Source: Candidatus Thioglobus sp. MED-G25 (GTDB lineage Bacteria; Pseudomonadota; Gammaproteobacteria; Arenicellales; UBA868). From it: 64,000 bases of DNA. Positions 9,532 to 18,536 of the stretch are shown here, in pieces (position 1 is the stretch's first letter; the number at the start of each line of letters is the position of its first letter). The position numbers and the translations under genes were made by a program. Under the pieces are notes generated by a model. The model ran no database searches, was not told the origin of the DNA, and worked only from the letters and a program-made list of their open reading frames with translations. The DNA is taken from positions 1 to 64,000 of the forward strand of contig NTKC01000009.1 in the NCBI GenBank assembly GCA_002456995.1, given 5' to 3'.

Positions 9532-9837
9532 TTATGCAGTCGTCAGAACCTTCAAGGACACGCTTTCGACGATATCCTTTACCTTCTCACGGTAGTCCAG
9601 CATATGCGGCGCCACTGAATGTGCATTCAAATCAGACATGGTTTCCCATTTTTCCACCATAACTACGGCATCGTCATCCAACACTTGTGCGCCGAGTGAA
9701 GACTCAGCATCTACCATGGGTTGGTATTCCACACACCCAACTTCGGCGTGGACATTCGATAGGTTGTCTTGGATACATGCCAGTAAGGCTTGTCGCTGGC
9801 CGGTTTTGGCTTTTATCGTTGCAATCACACAAATCAT
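9532..9837 (-). CDS. Antibiotic biosynthesis monooxygenase (ABM) domain protein
   Basis: This small dimeric alpha/beta-barrel protein has about 101 residues. It shows the ABM pattern: an N-terminal strand MICVIATIKAK, helix GQRQALLACIQ, VGCVEYQPM, then VVMVEKWETMSDL and a SVAPHMLDY helix. Such domains act as cofactor-free monooxygenases on quinols, or as aldehyde/peroxide-linked accessory enzymes. AAGGAG lies 8 bases before ATG 9837, which is therefore preferred over the GTG at 9846. It lies just downstream of the SDR gene on the same strand with a 50-base gap, so the two may be co-expressed. Substrate unknown. Confidence 0.88.
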   Translation of the reverse strand: MICVIATIKAKTGQRQALLACIQDNLSNVHAEVGCVEYQPMVDAESSLGAQVLDDDAVVMVEKWETMSDLNAHSVAPHMLDYREKVKDIVESVSLKVLTTA

Positions 9838-9895
9838 ATTCGTCACTCCTTGTTTTCAATTGTCTGGGGTTCTGCAATTGTAGGACGTAGTACAG

Positions 9896-10672
9896 CTAAC
9901 TGGGGGGTCCGGGATACCAGTCGGATCCTCCCAAGTGGGATCGATTCCATGTAGGGCTGATTAATACTTCATTCAGACATACATGCGCGGGCATCTCTGC
10001 GATAAAACGAATAGTCTCTCCAAGATCATCAGGTTGCAGCATTCGAGCTCGTTCTTCATCCGGGACTGGAATAGGGCGCCGATCAAGAATTTCTGTAGCA
10101 ACCTCGGCAGGCTCCAAGGAGCAACAACGGATCCCATATCGACCTTCTTCTAGGTTTATGGTCGCGGACATAGATGACAACGCATGTTTTGAGGCACCGT
10201 AAGCTGGACCTGCAACATAGGAATCATGTCGCCCTGCCCAAGAGGAAACATTAATAATTAGGCCAGCGCCTCTATCTCTCATCTCCGGTAGCACAGCGTA
10301 TATACAGTTATATGCCCCATTCAGATTGGCGTCGATTACCCTTTGCCAATCACCTATTTCCATTTCGCCATAGCGTCGTTTGGGAAGGTTAATGCCCGCA
10401 CTATTTATGAGAATATCAATTTGATTCAGTTCGGCACGAATCTCATCGGCAGCAGATAAAACTGCTTCACTATCGGCAACGTCGACCGGAACAACTATTC
10501 CGTTGCCATTAATTGATTGAACCATCTCTAGAGTTTCTTCAAGTGGGTTGACTCTACGTCCCGATAAGGCAACCCGTGCACCTGCTTGCACTAAAGAATT
10601 GACAGCGGCTCGGCCGATACCGCTACCGGCGCCTGTTATCCATACGGTTTTTCCTTCGATTGAAGTTTTCAT
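9896..10672 (-). CDS. Short-chain dehydrogenase/reductase
   Basis: A classical SDR of 258 residues: dinucleotide motif TGAGSGIGR near the N-terminus, NSAGIN after strand 4, the catalytic Ser in INVSSWAG, and YGASKHA as the YxxxK pair. It is expected to oxidise or reduce an alcohol/ketone with NAD(P). The frame allows a TTG start at 10687, but ATG 10672 (KTSIEGKTVWITGAG) fits the family. It is likely transcribed with the amidohydrolase upstream (97-base gap) and the ABM gene downstream. Substrate unknown. Confidence 0.9.
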   Translation of the reverse strand: MKTSIEGKTVWITGAGSGIGRAAVNSLVQAGARVALSGRRVNPLEETLEMVQSINGNGIVVPVDVADSEAVLSAADEIRAELNQIDILINSAGINLPKRRYGEMEIGDWQRVIDANLNGAYNCIYAVLPEMRDRGAGLIINVSSWAGRHDSYVAGPAYGASKHALSSMSATINLEEGRYGIRCCSLEPAEVATEILDRRPIPVPDEERARMLQPDDLGETIRFIAEMPAHVCLNEVLISPTWNRSHLGGSDWYPGPPS

Positions 10673-10769
10673 AAACTGAATTCCCAATTGTGGTTGTGGT
10701 CAGAACAGTTACCGACTTGAGTACATTTCTATTTTTATCACCTCTACCTGAAACGCTTGTTGTGATTAT

Positions 10770-12212
10770 CTAGATAGATTCGACTGTTTTTAACATTAGT
10801 GGTGCCAATTCTTGGTCGGATCTATTTTTCCAATCTCTTTTCGAGACCACATTCAACATGTTTTCTTGAGCAGCATGCAAGCGGGTTAGTTCAAGTTCAA
10901 GATCTATGTTCAATACAGTTCCATTGCTGACGACCTGTTCGCCATGTGTAAATACGTCTTTTACTGGTCGATTGCCGGCGACAGTGATGAGGCTTCGAAG
11001 TGGTTCGCGAACGGGGCGCATACTTGGCGACGTTAAATCGATTATTGAAAAGTCTGCTTTACAGCCTACGGCTAATCGTCCAATGTCATCCCGATTGAGA
11101 GCATTTGCTCCACCGACTGTGGCCGCATTGAATACATCAACACAGTCAACATCAGTAACGCTCTGGCCAATGATTCGGGCAACAATAACTGCTGTACGAC
11201 ATTCGTCCAGCATATTGTGGGGATAGGTGTCCGTACCGATGGACATGCGTACGCCATTGTCTAAGTATGTTCCAAACGTGTTTAAAGCTATACCACGCCT
11301 TGAAAATACCGTTGGGCAATGTGCAATGGTTGCGCTGCGATCAGATAACAGCTTAAGATCCTGTTGACTGGTCCAGTGCAGCCAAGGGTGGTGGTCAAGA
11401 AAAATACCGTGCGCAATCACAGATCGTTCATCTAAGACATCAATGCTGTCAAGCCACTGAATTGATGTCATGCCGTGTCTACGTTGCATTTCATGGAATT
11501 CGGTAACTGACTGTGCTGCGTGTATTGTCCAGCTGAGATTGTGATCTCGAGCGAGAGCGTGACTGTCACGGAGTAATTCTTCGGAGCAAGTATCAACCTG
11601 TGATGGAGATACCACGGCGGACAAACGTCCAGAAGGGTGATTCTTTACATGCTCGACTATCTTCTGTGCCTTACGAAAAGCCTTTTTTCCAGCTTCATAA
11701 TCCCAATCATATTCAAGCGAGTGTCCGTTGGTTGTAAACCAGCGCGCGTCGCGGAAGCTGGGTGCTACAAAGCTCCGAATCCCACTGTCCAAAAGTGTTT
11801 CAGCCCAACCCTCAAAAGGCGAGGAAAGATCAACGAGCGTTGTGACGCCAGACAGTAGTAATTCAGCAAGGGCAACCTTTAAACAGGCTAAACGTCCTTG
11901 GTCATCTACAGGATCGAACACCGGCAGATGCTCGTAGAGCGAACTGTGCCAAAAGCCTGGAGATAGTGTCTCATCGGTAATCCCTTTTCGGATCGGTTCG
12001 GTGGTAGGGTGAGCGTGGATGTCAACTAAGCCCGGGATTATCAAGCGATCTTTGCCAGAAAGTTCAATGTCGACGCAATCGACATAGCGATCACCTACAA
12101 AAATGATATCCGGGCCCTTGAATACAAGATCACTGTTACGCAGATAGACATGTTGACGACCATCCCAGCCAACAAGCCAATCGACACCACGGATGCAAGT
12201 GGTCTGACTCAT
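10770..12212 (-). CDS. Amidohydrolase (TRZ/ATZ chlorohydrolase, cytosine-deaminase-like)
   Basis: This 480-residue metal-dependent hydrolase has the flanking beta domain and TIM barrel of the cyclic amidohydrolases. Metal ligands are visible: DIHAHPT (HxH), TIHAAQS, a His in VIAHGIF, and GTDTYPHNM (Asp). The HCPTVFSRRG segment is typical of TrzN/AtzB/guanine-deaminase-like members. The expected reaction is hydrolytic deamination or dechlorination of a nitrogen heterocycle or related amide. AAGAGA precedes the ATG. It sits between an SDR and a divergent BKACE gene, and a paralog begins at the window's left edge. Substrate unknown. Confidence 0.9.
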   Translation of the reverse strand: MSQTTCIRGVDWLVGWDGRQHVYLRNSDLVFKGPDIIFVGDRYVDCVDIELSGKDRLIIPGLVDIHAHPTTEPIRKGITDETLSPGFWHSSLYEHLPVFDPVDDQGRLACLKVALAELLLSGVTTLVDLSSPFEGWAETLLDSGIRSFVAPSFRDARWFTTNGHSLEYDWDYEAGKKAFRKAQKIVEHVKNHPSGRLSAVVSPSQVDTCSEELLRDSHALARDHNLSWTIHAAQSVTEFHEMQRRHGMTSIQWLDSIDVLDERSVIAHGIFLDHHPWLHWTSQQDLKLLSDRSATIAHCPTVFSRRGIALNTFGTYLDNGVRMSIGTDTYPHNMLDECRTAVIVARIIGQSVTDVDCVDVFNAATVGGANALNRDDIGRLAVGCKADFSIIDLTSPSMRPVREPLRSLITVAGNRPVKDVFTHGEQVVSNGTVLNIDLELELTRLHAAQENMLNVVSKRDWKNRSDQELAPLMLKTVESI

Positions 12213-12416
12213 TTAATCTCTTTTGCGATATTTTCTAGGTTCAAAAACAAGCCTACACTGGCTCAGGGTATTTACACCGTACGGGAAAGGCAAGTCCCAG
12301 GGATCAGTCGAAGCTAATTCTGGGTTTTCGTTATAGGATTAAGTCAGTATTATTGGTTATGCTATACCGAACCAGACGTAGAGGTCGGAATCGGAACAAC
12401 ACACCGGATAATCGCT

Positions 12417-13298
12417 ATGAAACCAACCATCTTGAGTTGCGCTGTTACGGGTAGCTTTACGACACGAGAACACAACTCCAACCTACCTGTTACTCCAGAA
12501 GAAATAGCCAATGAATGCTTTGCAGCAGCACAGAGTGGTGCTGCAATCTGTCACATACACGTTCGTGAGCCTGAAACGGGTACTCCCAGTATGAATATCG
12601 AATACTACCGGGAGGTTGTAAAACGGATCCGTGCAAGCAGTACTGACCTAATTATCAATCTTACAACCGGCCCTGGGGGTCGTTATGTGCCCTCGGACGA
12701 GGATCCGGCGCAGGCAGCCCCCACCACCACACTGGTTTCGCCGATTGTTAGAACAGAACACGTCGTTGAACTTAAACCAGAGATTTGCAGTTTAGACCTC
12801 AACACTATGTGGTTTGGCGGTGGTGCAGTGATCAATCACCCGCCAGCGGTAAAAGCGATGGCAGAAAGAATCTATGCCTCTGGTGTCAAGCCTGAATTAG
12901 AAGTCTTTGATACAGGCGACATTCGACTTGCCCGAGACTTAATACAAGATGGCACCCTCAGGCCGCCTATGCTTTTCCAACTGGTCATGGGCGTAAGTTA
13001 TGGTATGGATGCCACTCCTCAATCGCTGGCTTACGCACGGTCAATGCTTCCAGAGGGCTCCGAATGGGCTGCCTTCGGGGCAAGTCGACACGCCTATCCA
13101 ATGCTTGCGCAGGCCTTTCTTTTAGGCGGCCACTGTCGAGTCGGTATGGAAGACACGGTTTATCTTTCAAAGGGGATTAAAACACCCGGAAATGGTGCTC
13201 TAGTAGATAAAGCTGTTCAACTTATCCAAAACCTCGGCGGACAAGTTGCTACGGTCAATGAAGCACGGCAAATTCTGGGACTCTCACCTGACAATTGA
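12417..13298 (+). CDS. BKACE family protein (beta-keto acid cleavage enzyme, DUF849)
   Basis: BKACE enzymes condense a beta-keto acid with acetyl-CoA and split it into acetoacetate and a CoA ester; the founder is 3-keto-5-aminohexanoate cleavage enzyme of lysine fermentation. The 293-residue TIM barrel carries the zinc ligands His46 and His48 in CHIHVREPETG, and NLTTGPGGR is the conserved strand loop. The family has many specificities, so the substrate cannot be named. It is divergent from the amidohydrolase with a 204-base shared promoter region. With the SDRs and amidohydrolase it suggests degradation of an amino-keto acid or carnitine-like compound. Confidence 0.9.
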   Translation: MKPTILSCAVTGSFTTREHNSNLPVTPEEIANECFAAAQSGAAICHIHVREPETGTPSMNIEYYREVVKRIRASSTDLIINLTTGPGGRYVPSDEDPAQAAPTTTLVSPIVRTEHVVELKPEICSLDLNTMWFGGGAVINHPPAVKAMAERIYASGVKPELEVFDTGDIRLARDLIQDGTLRPPMLFQLVMGVSYGMDATPQSLAYARSMLPEGSEWAAFGASRHAYPMLAQAFLLGGHCRVGMEDTVYLSKGIKTPGNGALVDKAVQLIQNLGGQVATVNEARQILGLSPDN

Positions 13299-13368
13299 TC
13301 TTTAGTTCGAACTGACTTATCCAATACTATCGAGTTGAAACTAAAAACAAAATCTTACACGTCAATCC

Positions 13369-13488
13369 ATGAATAAGACCATCGAAAAAGTCAAACGCTA
13401 TGTCATGGAAAATCTAACAGCGCTGGCTTGGGTGATTGTTATCGCGGTATCTATGTACTATTACGTATCGCTGATGTTCAGTGAGTGA
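13369..13488 (+). CDS. Possible small single-span membrane protein (39 aa)
   Basis: ATG 13369 to TGA 13486-13488 gives 39 residues. The N-terminal third is basic (NKTIEKVKRYV) and the rest is a convincing transmembrane helix (LAWVIVIAVSMYYYVSLMF), so the topology would be N-in. I see no Shine-Dalgarno and no homolog comes to mind. It lies 70 bases downstream of the BKACE gene on the same strand and could be its operon partner. The rest of 13489-13730 holds nothing I recognise. Confidence 0.4.
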   Translation: MNKTIEKVKRYVMENLTALAWVIVIAVSMYYYVSLMFSE

Positions 13489-13730
13489 TGCGCCTGTTCT
13501 CTAATGATCTAAAACAGTGGCTTGGCTCAGACTAACACCGATTATTGATCAATCCTGTTCGTCGAACCTTTCACGTGGGTTCACCCCGCTCATCTGTATT
13601 GGATCCGGAAAGGGTAGCGGTATCTGCTTGTTGTAGCGATCAAAGTTGATTGATCTACGTTTCCGGTAGGAAATTATTCGTCTACGTGTAGACCAGCGTT
13701 TGGTGTTCATGGTTGCTGGGTACGCGGCGT

Positions 13731-14498
13731 TCAGGCAGCCGTGTAGCCACCATCAACTGTCCAGGCTGCCCCTGTAACAAAGGAAGCCTCATCAGAAGCT
13801 AAAAATGTTATCACACTGGCTATCTCTGCAGGTTCCCCTAAACGACCTATGGGATGTTTAGCCACCAAAGCCGCATGTATGTCTGGAGAATCTGTAACCG
13901 CTTTTGTCAATTTAGTATAGACGAACCCAGGGCATACTGCGTTTACTCGAATCTTTTTGCTGGCTACTTGTAGCGCGAGGTCTCGTGTTAGTTGTAACAC
14001 ACCGCCTTTACTGGGCGGGTAGGGGGAAAATCCATCTGACAGAGACATCACTGGATCGTAGCCAACAAATGACATTATTGAGGCTAGATTGACGATTGCT
14101 CCGCCGCCAGATTGGAGCAGGGCTGGTACTGCGGAATGGCACATCAGCATCGTGCCTTTCAGATTTACACTCACCACTTCGTCCCATTTCTGTTCAAAAT
14201 CGACATCGTCGCTTAGTGTTCTAGCACTTATACCTGCTGAATTGACCACGATATCAAGACAGCCAAATAAACCTAAGGCTGCTTCCACCCACCGGATGCA
14301 GTCGTTTCTATCGCGCACATCTCCTTGATCGATTTTCAAATTATTCGGAGTGAGGGAGAGTTCAGACAAAGTAAAATCTTCACGGTCTACTGCCAACACT
14401 CGAGCTCCTTCAGACAAAAAACGTTCAACAGTAGACTTGCCGATACCAGATGCAGCGCCAGTAACAATTGCGACCTTATTAGTTAAAAGATTAGACAT
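13731..14498 (-). CDS. Short-chain dehydrogenase/reductase
   Basis: A classical SDR of 255 residues with TGAASGIGKS, NSAGIS, a catalytic Ser in LASIMSF and PYPPSKGG, where the tyrosine and lysine form YxxxK. CPGFVYTKLT and the C-terminal DGGYTA are family hallmarks. It probably oxidises a secondary alcohol with NAD(P). A TTG at 14510 is possible, but ATG 14498 fits better. It is isolated from its neighbours and convergent with the 13.4 kb small frame. Substrate unknown. Confidence 0.9.
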   Translation of the reverse strand: MSNLLTNKVAIVTGAASGIGKSTVERFLSEGARVLAVDREDFTLSELSLTPNNLKIDQGDVRDRNDCIRWVEAALGLFGCLDIVVNSAGISARTLSDDVDFEQKWDEVVSVNLKGTMLMCHSAVPALLQSGGGAIVNLASIMSFVGYDPVMSLSDGFSPYPPSKGGVLQLTRDLALQVASKKIRVNAVCPGFVYTKLTKAVTDSPDIHAALVAKHPIGRLGEPAEIASVITFLASDEASFVTGAAWTVDGGYTAA

Positions 14499-14736
14499 AT
14501 ATTTCAACAAGTTAAATATTGTAGTTAATGTACTTATCTAGGTCGACCAGTAGATTGAACGAACCGACCATGATCCATCCCCGCTAGGGCAGGACAGATC
14601 TATTGTGACACATTCACTCACACCTTAAGTATTTCTCCCACGCTCTGATTCCAGATATAGTTGAATGCCGATCAACGCAAAGCCCCTGGCGTGATAAATG
14701 GTCGTCAGGCGGATATTGCCATGAGTAGCACACGGT

Positions 14737-15660
14737 ATGTCTGTGAGATTCACGTTAGTAACGGTGGTAGCTGTGATATCGGTTCTGGCTGGACTGGTCG
14801 CGTTACCAGTTCACGCTAACAATGACCTCCCATTTAATTGGGTTCGGAATCTGAACGGCACGGCCTGGGGCTACACTCAAGCAGAAGATCCTAGTGAATA
14901 CGGATCAGATGGACTGGTAGAAAGGTTCGAACTCCGGATGGGGGATTGCGATAGAAACGAACATGAAGATGATTGTAAGTCTAGCCAGGAGCGAATTGAA
15001 TTAGTCGAACCTGATCGACCTGCGGTGCCGCTCAACGGTGAAGTTTGGTATCGCTGGAAAATGTATTTTCCTGAAGGTTACAAAAACATCTATCCAGCAA
15101 AAACGCACCATATTCGATTTGTCGAGAAAGGCGACAAATTAGTCTGGTCTTTCGAAATCGGGAGTACTGGTGTTTTCTGGTTGGGTAGTTACGTCTCGGA
15201 TGAACACACCTACTACCCACTAATCGATGAGGACGAGCTATTGTCTCAATGGCATGAATTGAGTGTGCATGCAAAGTGGGGGTCGGACAGTGGGTTTTTT
15301 AGGGTGTGGGTCAACAATCTCCAGAAAGTTAACTATGTGGGTACAACTTGTCGAAGCTGCCGCCTGCGTCTCGGTTACGGAATCATGCGCTCTGGCCTAG
15401 ATCACTATTACAAATCCAACCCAGGAAATGATTTACCGACACAGGTCATCTACTATGTGGGATTTGAAAGAAGTACCAGCGGCATTGAGTACCCAGGATA
15501 TGTCCCACCCCAAACGACCCACACCCCCACTGTAAGCGAACAACCCAAAACGCTTAAGCCTGTGTTAATCATCGAAACCACAAGCAAGAAGACATCGGGC
15601 ATAGACCAACTTGAACTGGATAAAGGTGCTGCCGAGGTCCCTAACAGAGATAGAGATTAA
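14737..15660 (+). CDS. Secreted heparin-lyase-like (polysaccharide lyase) protein
   Basis: The first 27 residues form a signal peptide (hydrophobic LVTVVAVISVLAGLVAL, cleavage near VHA-NN). The body resembles the beta-jelly-roll polysaccharide lyase/heparin lyase I-like family: ERFELRMGDC, GEVWYRWKMYFP, HHIRF, SQWHELSVHAKWG and GFFRVWVNN, with the paired sheet strands typical of glycan binding. The C-terminal 60 residues are Pro/Thr/Lys-rich and probably unstructured. Export to the periplasm or beyond is expected. The next gene, a phosphoribosyltransferase, starts 31 bases later. Activity on a specific glycan is not shown; it could be only a binding protein. Confidence 0.75.
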   Translation: MSVRFTLVTVVAVISVLAGLVALPVHANNDLPFNWVRNLNGTAWGYTQAEDPSEYGSDGLVERFELRMGDCDRNEHEDDCKSSQERIELVEPDRPAVPLNGEVWYRWKMYFPEGYKNIYPAKTHHIRFVEKGDKLVWSFEIGSTGVFWLGSYVSDEHTYYPLIDEDELLSQWHELSVHAKWGSDSGFFRVWVNNLQKVNYVGTTCRSCRLRLGYGIMRSGLDHYYKSNPGNDLPTQVIYYVGFERSTSGIEYPGYVPPQTTHTPTVSEQPKTLKPVLIIETTSKKTSGIDQLELDKGAAEVPNRDRD

Positions 15661-15691
15661 TTGTTTGAAACAATAAACGAGACCCATCAAA

Positions 15692-16279
15692 ATGACTATG
15701 AAGGACGAAAAGATTTTTATTTCAGCGGAAGAGCTGCTCCGGGACTCGTTTTTGCTTGCAAGTATTATTCATCAAAGTGGATTCCGCCCGGATTATATCG
15801 TGGGAATATGGCGTGGCGGTACGCCGGTTGGCATTGCGGTGCAGGAATTTCTCGACTACGCTGGTGTCGAAACGGATCACATTGCAATTCGAACGTCCCA
15901 CTACACAGGCATAGACCAAACAACGCTGAATGTACAGGTGCACGGACTGGGTTATCTAATACGTAAAGTGAATAAACAAGATACTCTACTCATTGTGGAT
16001 GACGTATTTGATACAGGAATGAGCGTAGATGCTGTGATCTCTGAGCTTTCAAAGCGAACGCGTCTAAACATGCCTGGCGACATCCGTATTGCGACACCCT
16101 GGTACAAGCCCTCGAAGAACAAAACGGAGCGTGTACCTAACTATTTTATTCATGAAACCTCACAATGGCTGGTATTCCCTCACGAGCTCACAGGCTTAAC
16201 ACTTGAAGAGGTTTGCCGTGGTAAGCCCGAAATCGCCGACATTGTTACCTCACTACATACATCAAAGCAGACAACGTGA
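15692..16279 (+). CDS. Phosphoribosyltransferase (purine PRTase-like)
   Basis: A type I phosphoribosyltransferase of 195 residues. The PRPP-binding loop is LLIVDDVFDTGMS, with the acidic pair and TG-S that hold pyrophosphate, and GIWRGGTPVG is the preceding strand-loop. The C-terminal TPWYKPSKNKTERVPNYF and WLVFPHEL segments resemble hypoxanthine/xanthine PRTases of the compact Gpt-like type. It would salvage purine bases in the cytoplasm. The start is ATG 15692 (MTMKDEK). It is convergent with the histidine kinase gene 13 bases away. Exact base specificity unknown. Confidence 0.85.
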   Translation: MTMKDEKIFISAEELLRDSFLLASIIHQSGFRPDYIVGIWRGGTPVGIAVQEFLDYAGVETDHIAIRTSHYTGIDQTTLNVQVHGLGYLIRKVNKQDTLLIVDDVFDTGMSVDAVISELSKRTRLNMPGDIRIATPWYKPSKNKTERVPNYFIHETSQWLVFPHELTGLTLEEVCRGKPEIADIVTSLHTSKQTT

Positions 16280-16292
16280 CTAAGCCTGACTC

Positions 16293-18530
16293 CTAAACGG
16301 TGTGGGCACGAGTCAATGTTACCGTTACAACAACGCCAGAGCGGTCTTGGCGATTCTCCGCCTTAACTGTCCCGCCATGAAATTCGGCAATGAGGCGTAC
16401 GACATATAGCCCAAGCCCCAGGTGTGCCTGACGAGCGTCCTTAGCACTGGAAACCATTGGGTCGAATAATCTATGTTCGATATCCTGAGGAAGGGCGGGT
16501 CCCCGATTAAGAACAGATAGAGAAATCAGTTCATGAGCGAGGCTAATCTGAACAACGATATCGCCAACAGTACTGAAGCGTACTGCGTTATCAATGAGCT
16601 TGTCTAAAAGCTGGGCCACTCGATCAGGGACTCCTTTGATATAGAAAGTACCAGGTAAGGCATCGATCCTAATTGTTCGATCAATATAGACCTGTTGATA
16701 ACCATCTACACAAGAAGTAACGAGCTGTCTGAGATCGAATTTTTCAAACTGGTCGGATTCTTGTTCCAGGGCTTCTTTTAGGCTTGCCGCTTCTGTCAAA
16801 CTGGTCAGAATCGAACGGAGTCGTTGTACACCATTTTGTGCGCGAAGAAAATACTTGTTATCACGAAGGTCCTGGTTGGAATACTGAAGGTTTTCAAGTG
16901 ATGAATTCACCACATTCAAGGGATTGTTCATCTCGTGGGCCAGTGTATCGGGCAGTTTTTCAAGATACCTTGTGTACTGACCAAGATTCTGCAACATGGC
17001 AGAAATACTTCGCGTCAGACTGCCAAGTTCATCGGCAGCACGTGTGCCGGACCTGATGTTATCTCGAAGCAGACGGCCTTCATCTGTGGTTGCCTGTTCA
17101 GTTTCTCTCTGCAACCGACCGACTCGGTAAGTTAGTCTGCTGGCGAACACAAGAATTACGACTGACAAAAACAGAAATACACCAAGGAAAAGGAGCATAA
17201 ACCGTCGCAAGGTTTCATATTGAAGGGATAGCAGCCGGTTGCCACTCTGTTTCATCAGAATAGCGCCTTGTATCTCACCGTTTGCCCAAATAGGCAGGGC
17301 ACTGACAATCAGCTTAGCTTCACCATGTCGCCGACGTTCACTGACTTGAGTGCCGTTGTTGATAACCTTCGAAAGGATACGCAGGTCTTCCTTAGATGAA
17401 TCGACTGGCATGTCTTTAAGTCCGCCTAGGGGTTGCCGTAGCACCCAGTCGTATAAAGCCAGGGGTATGGATTCAATTCGATTCAACCAACCTTTATCAG
17501 ACACTCGCCCCCGTTGTATTGTCAGTCGTCCAGGATAGAGGCTCCCCAGTTCTGCACGCAATCGAAAATCCTTGTCCCATATCCGAATGTTTGCCTCAGA
17601 GAGGTAGATGGGTTCGACCAGCTTGGCTAGCGCAGGGGTCATCAGTCGTACACGGCCAAGATTGTGAATGAAAGGATCGGGGTCCGTAGAGATACGCCCG
17701 ATTATCTCGCGTGCAACCAGATCGTCTACATCAACAATCTCGAATTTGATCCTCGCCCTTTGCCCCATAATGGCTTTGGGAATTCTTACTTTAATGAAGT
17801 AACCGCTGTCAGTTGGTTCAAACACTGCTGTTATTTCTTTTAGCGCCTCTCCGGTTTCCGGCTCACGCCAGCCGAATTTCATCGAATAAACACTCATCCG
17901 TCCTTCCTCTCTAGCGACTAGAAGGTAACGCTTGAGTTCGATACCGAAGGACTGAATGGTGACTCGTAGTTGATCGCTGTTAGCCAGACTGACCAACTCC
18001 GGGTCTCTGAATACGACGTTATCGTCGGTTACTTGAAACAAAGCATAAACGAACGACTCATGAGTCCCCAGAGCGTGACGAACTGATAGAGAGTGCGGCT
18101 TGTAATCTGTTGTGCATTCGAAAAATCCGGTTCCTGTGTATTCATGGATGTCTTGAAAAGCTGATTCCCAGTCGGCCACGTTAGCATCGATCGAAAGAGA
18201 GTTAGTGAGTTTGGTTGGTAATACCTCGAATGACTGCCCAAGTACTTCCGCTACACCAACATCCGGGTCAAACAACGCCTCACGGTTCGATAGCAAACTT
18301 GCTATTCCTTCAGATGTTAAGTCAAGTGCCTGTTGTTGCCCTTCCAGCAGGAAGTTTTCCATCTCGCGAACCGATTTGTAGCCCATCCACGGAATAGCCA
18401 GCAGAGAAAGCACCAACAGCAACAACTTGGTCCTGATCTTTAATCCGGTTCGAATTCGACGATGCTCTGACTCATCCCTTCTGGATTGTTGGTGGGTAAA
18501 GGACTTATCGTTTGTCTGTGTCGTTCTCAC
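16293..18530 (-). CDS. Sensor histidine kinase, resembling the proteobacterial dedicated sortase system kinase
   Basis: A 745-residue inner-membrane kinase. TM1 is near residues 32-50 (LLLLVLSLLAIPWMG). Residues about 60-440 are periplasmic and include a beta-sandwich-like part (IDANVADW, FVYALFQVTDDNVVFRDPE, RIPKAIMGQ) reminiscent of CBM9-type carbohydrate-binding domains. TM2 is at about 442-462, then a HAMP-like linker and the H box LAHEMNNPLNVV with His532. The ATPase domain shows N and G boxes (DNAVRFS, LGLGLYVVRLI). Overall it matches my memory of the TIGR03785 family. It is encoded just after its response regulator, 6 bases apart. No sortase gene is visible nearby. Confidence 0.85.
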   Translation of the reverse strand: MRTTQTNDKSFTHQQSRRDESEHRRIRTGLKIRTKLLLLVLSLLAIPWMGYKSVREMENFLLEGQQQALDLTSEGIASLLSNREALFDPDVGVAEVLGQSFEVLPTKLTNSLSIDANVADWESAFQDIHEYTGTGFFECTTDYKPHSLSVRHALGTHESFVYALFQVTDDNVVFRDPELVSLANSDQLRVTIQSFGIELKRYLLVAREEGRMSVYSMKFGWREPETGEALKEITAVFEPTDSGYFIKVRIPKAIMGQRARIKFEIVDVDDLVAREIIGRISTDPDPFIHNLGRVRLMTPALAKLVEPIYLSEANIRIWDKDFRLRAELGSLYPGRLTIQRGRVSDKGWLNRIESIPLALYDWVLRQPLGGLKDMPVDSSKEDLRILSKVINNGTQVSERRRHGEAKLIVSALPIWANGEIQGAILMKQSGNRLLSLQYETLRRFMLLFLGVFLFLSVVILVFASRLTYRVGRLQRETEQATTDEGRLLRDNIRSGTRAADELGSLTRSISAMLQNLGQYTRYLEKLPDTLAHEMNNPLNVVNSSLENLQYSNQDLRDNKYFLRAQNGVQRLRSILTSLTEAASLKEALEQESDQFEKFDLRQLVTSCVDGYQQVYIDRTIRIDALPGTFYIKGVPDRVAQLLDKLIDNAVRFSTVGDIVVQISLAHELISLSVLNRGPALPQDIEHRLFDPMVSSAKDARQAHLGLGLYVVRLIAEFHGGTVKAENRQDRSGVVVTVTLTRAHTV

Positions 18531-18536
18531 AGCAGT

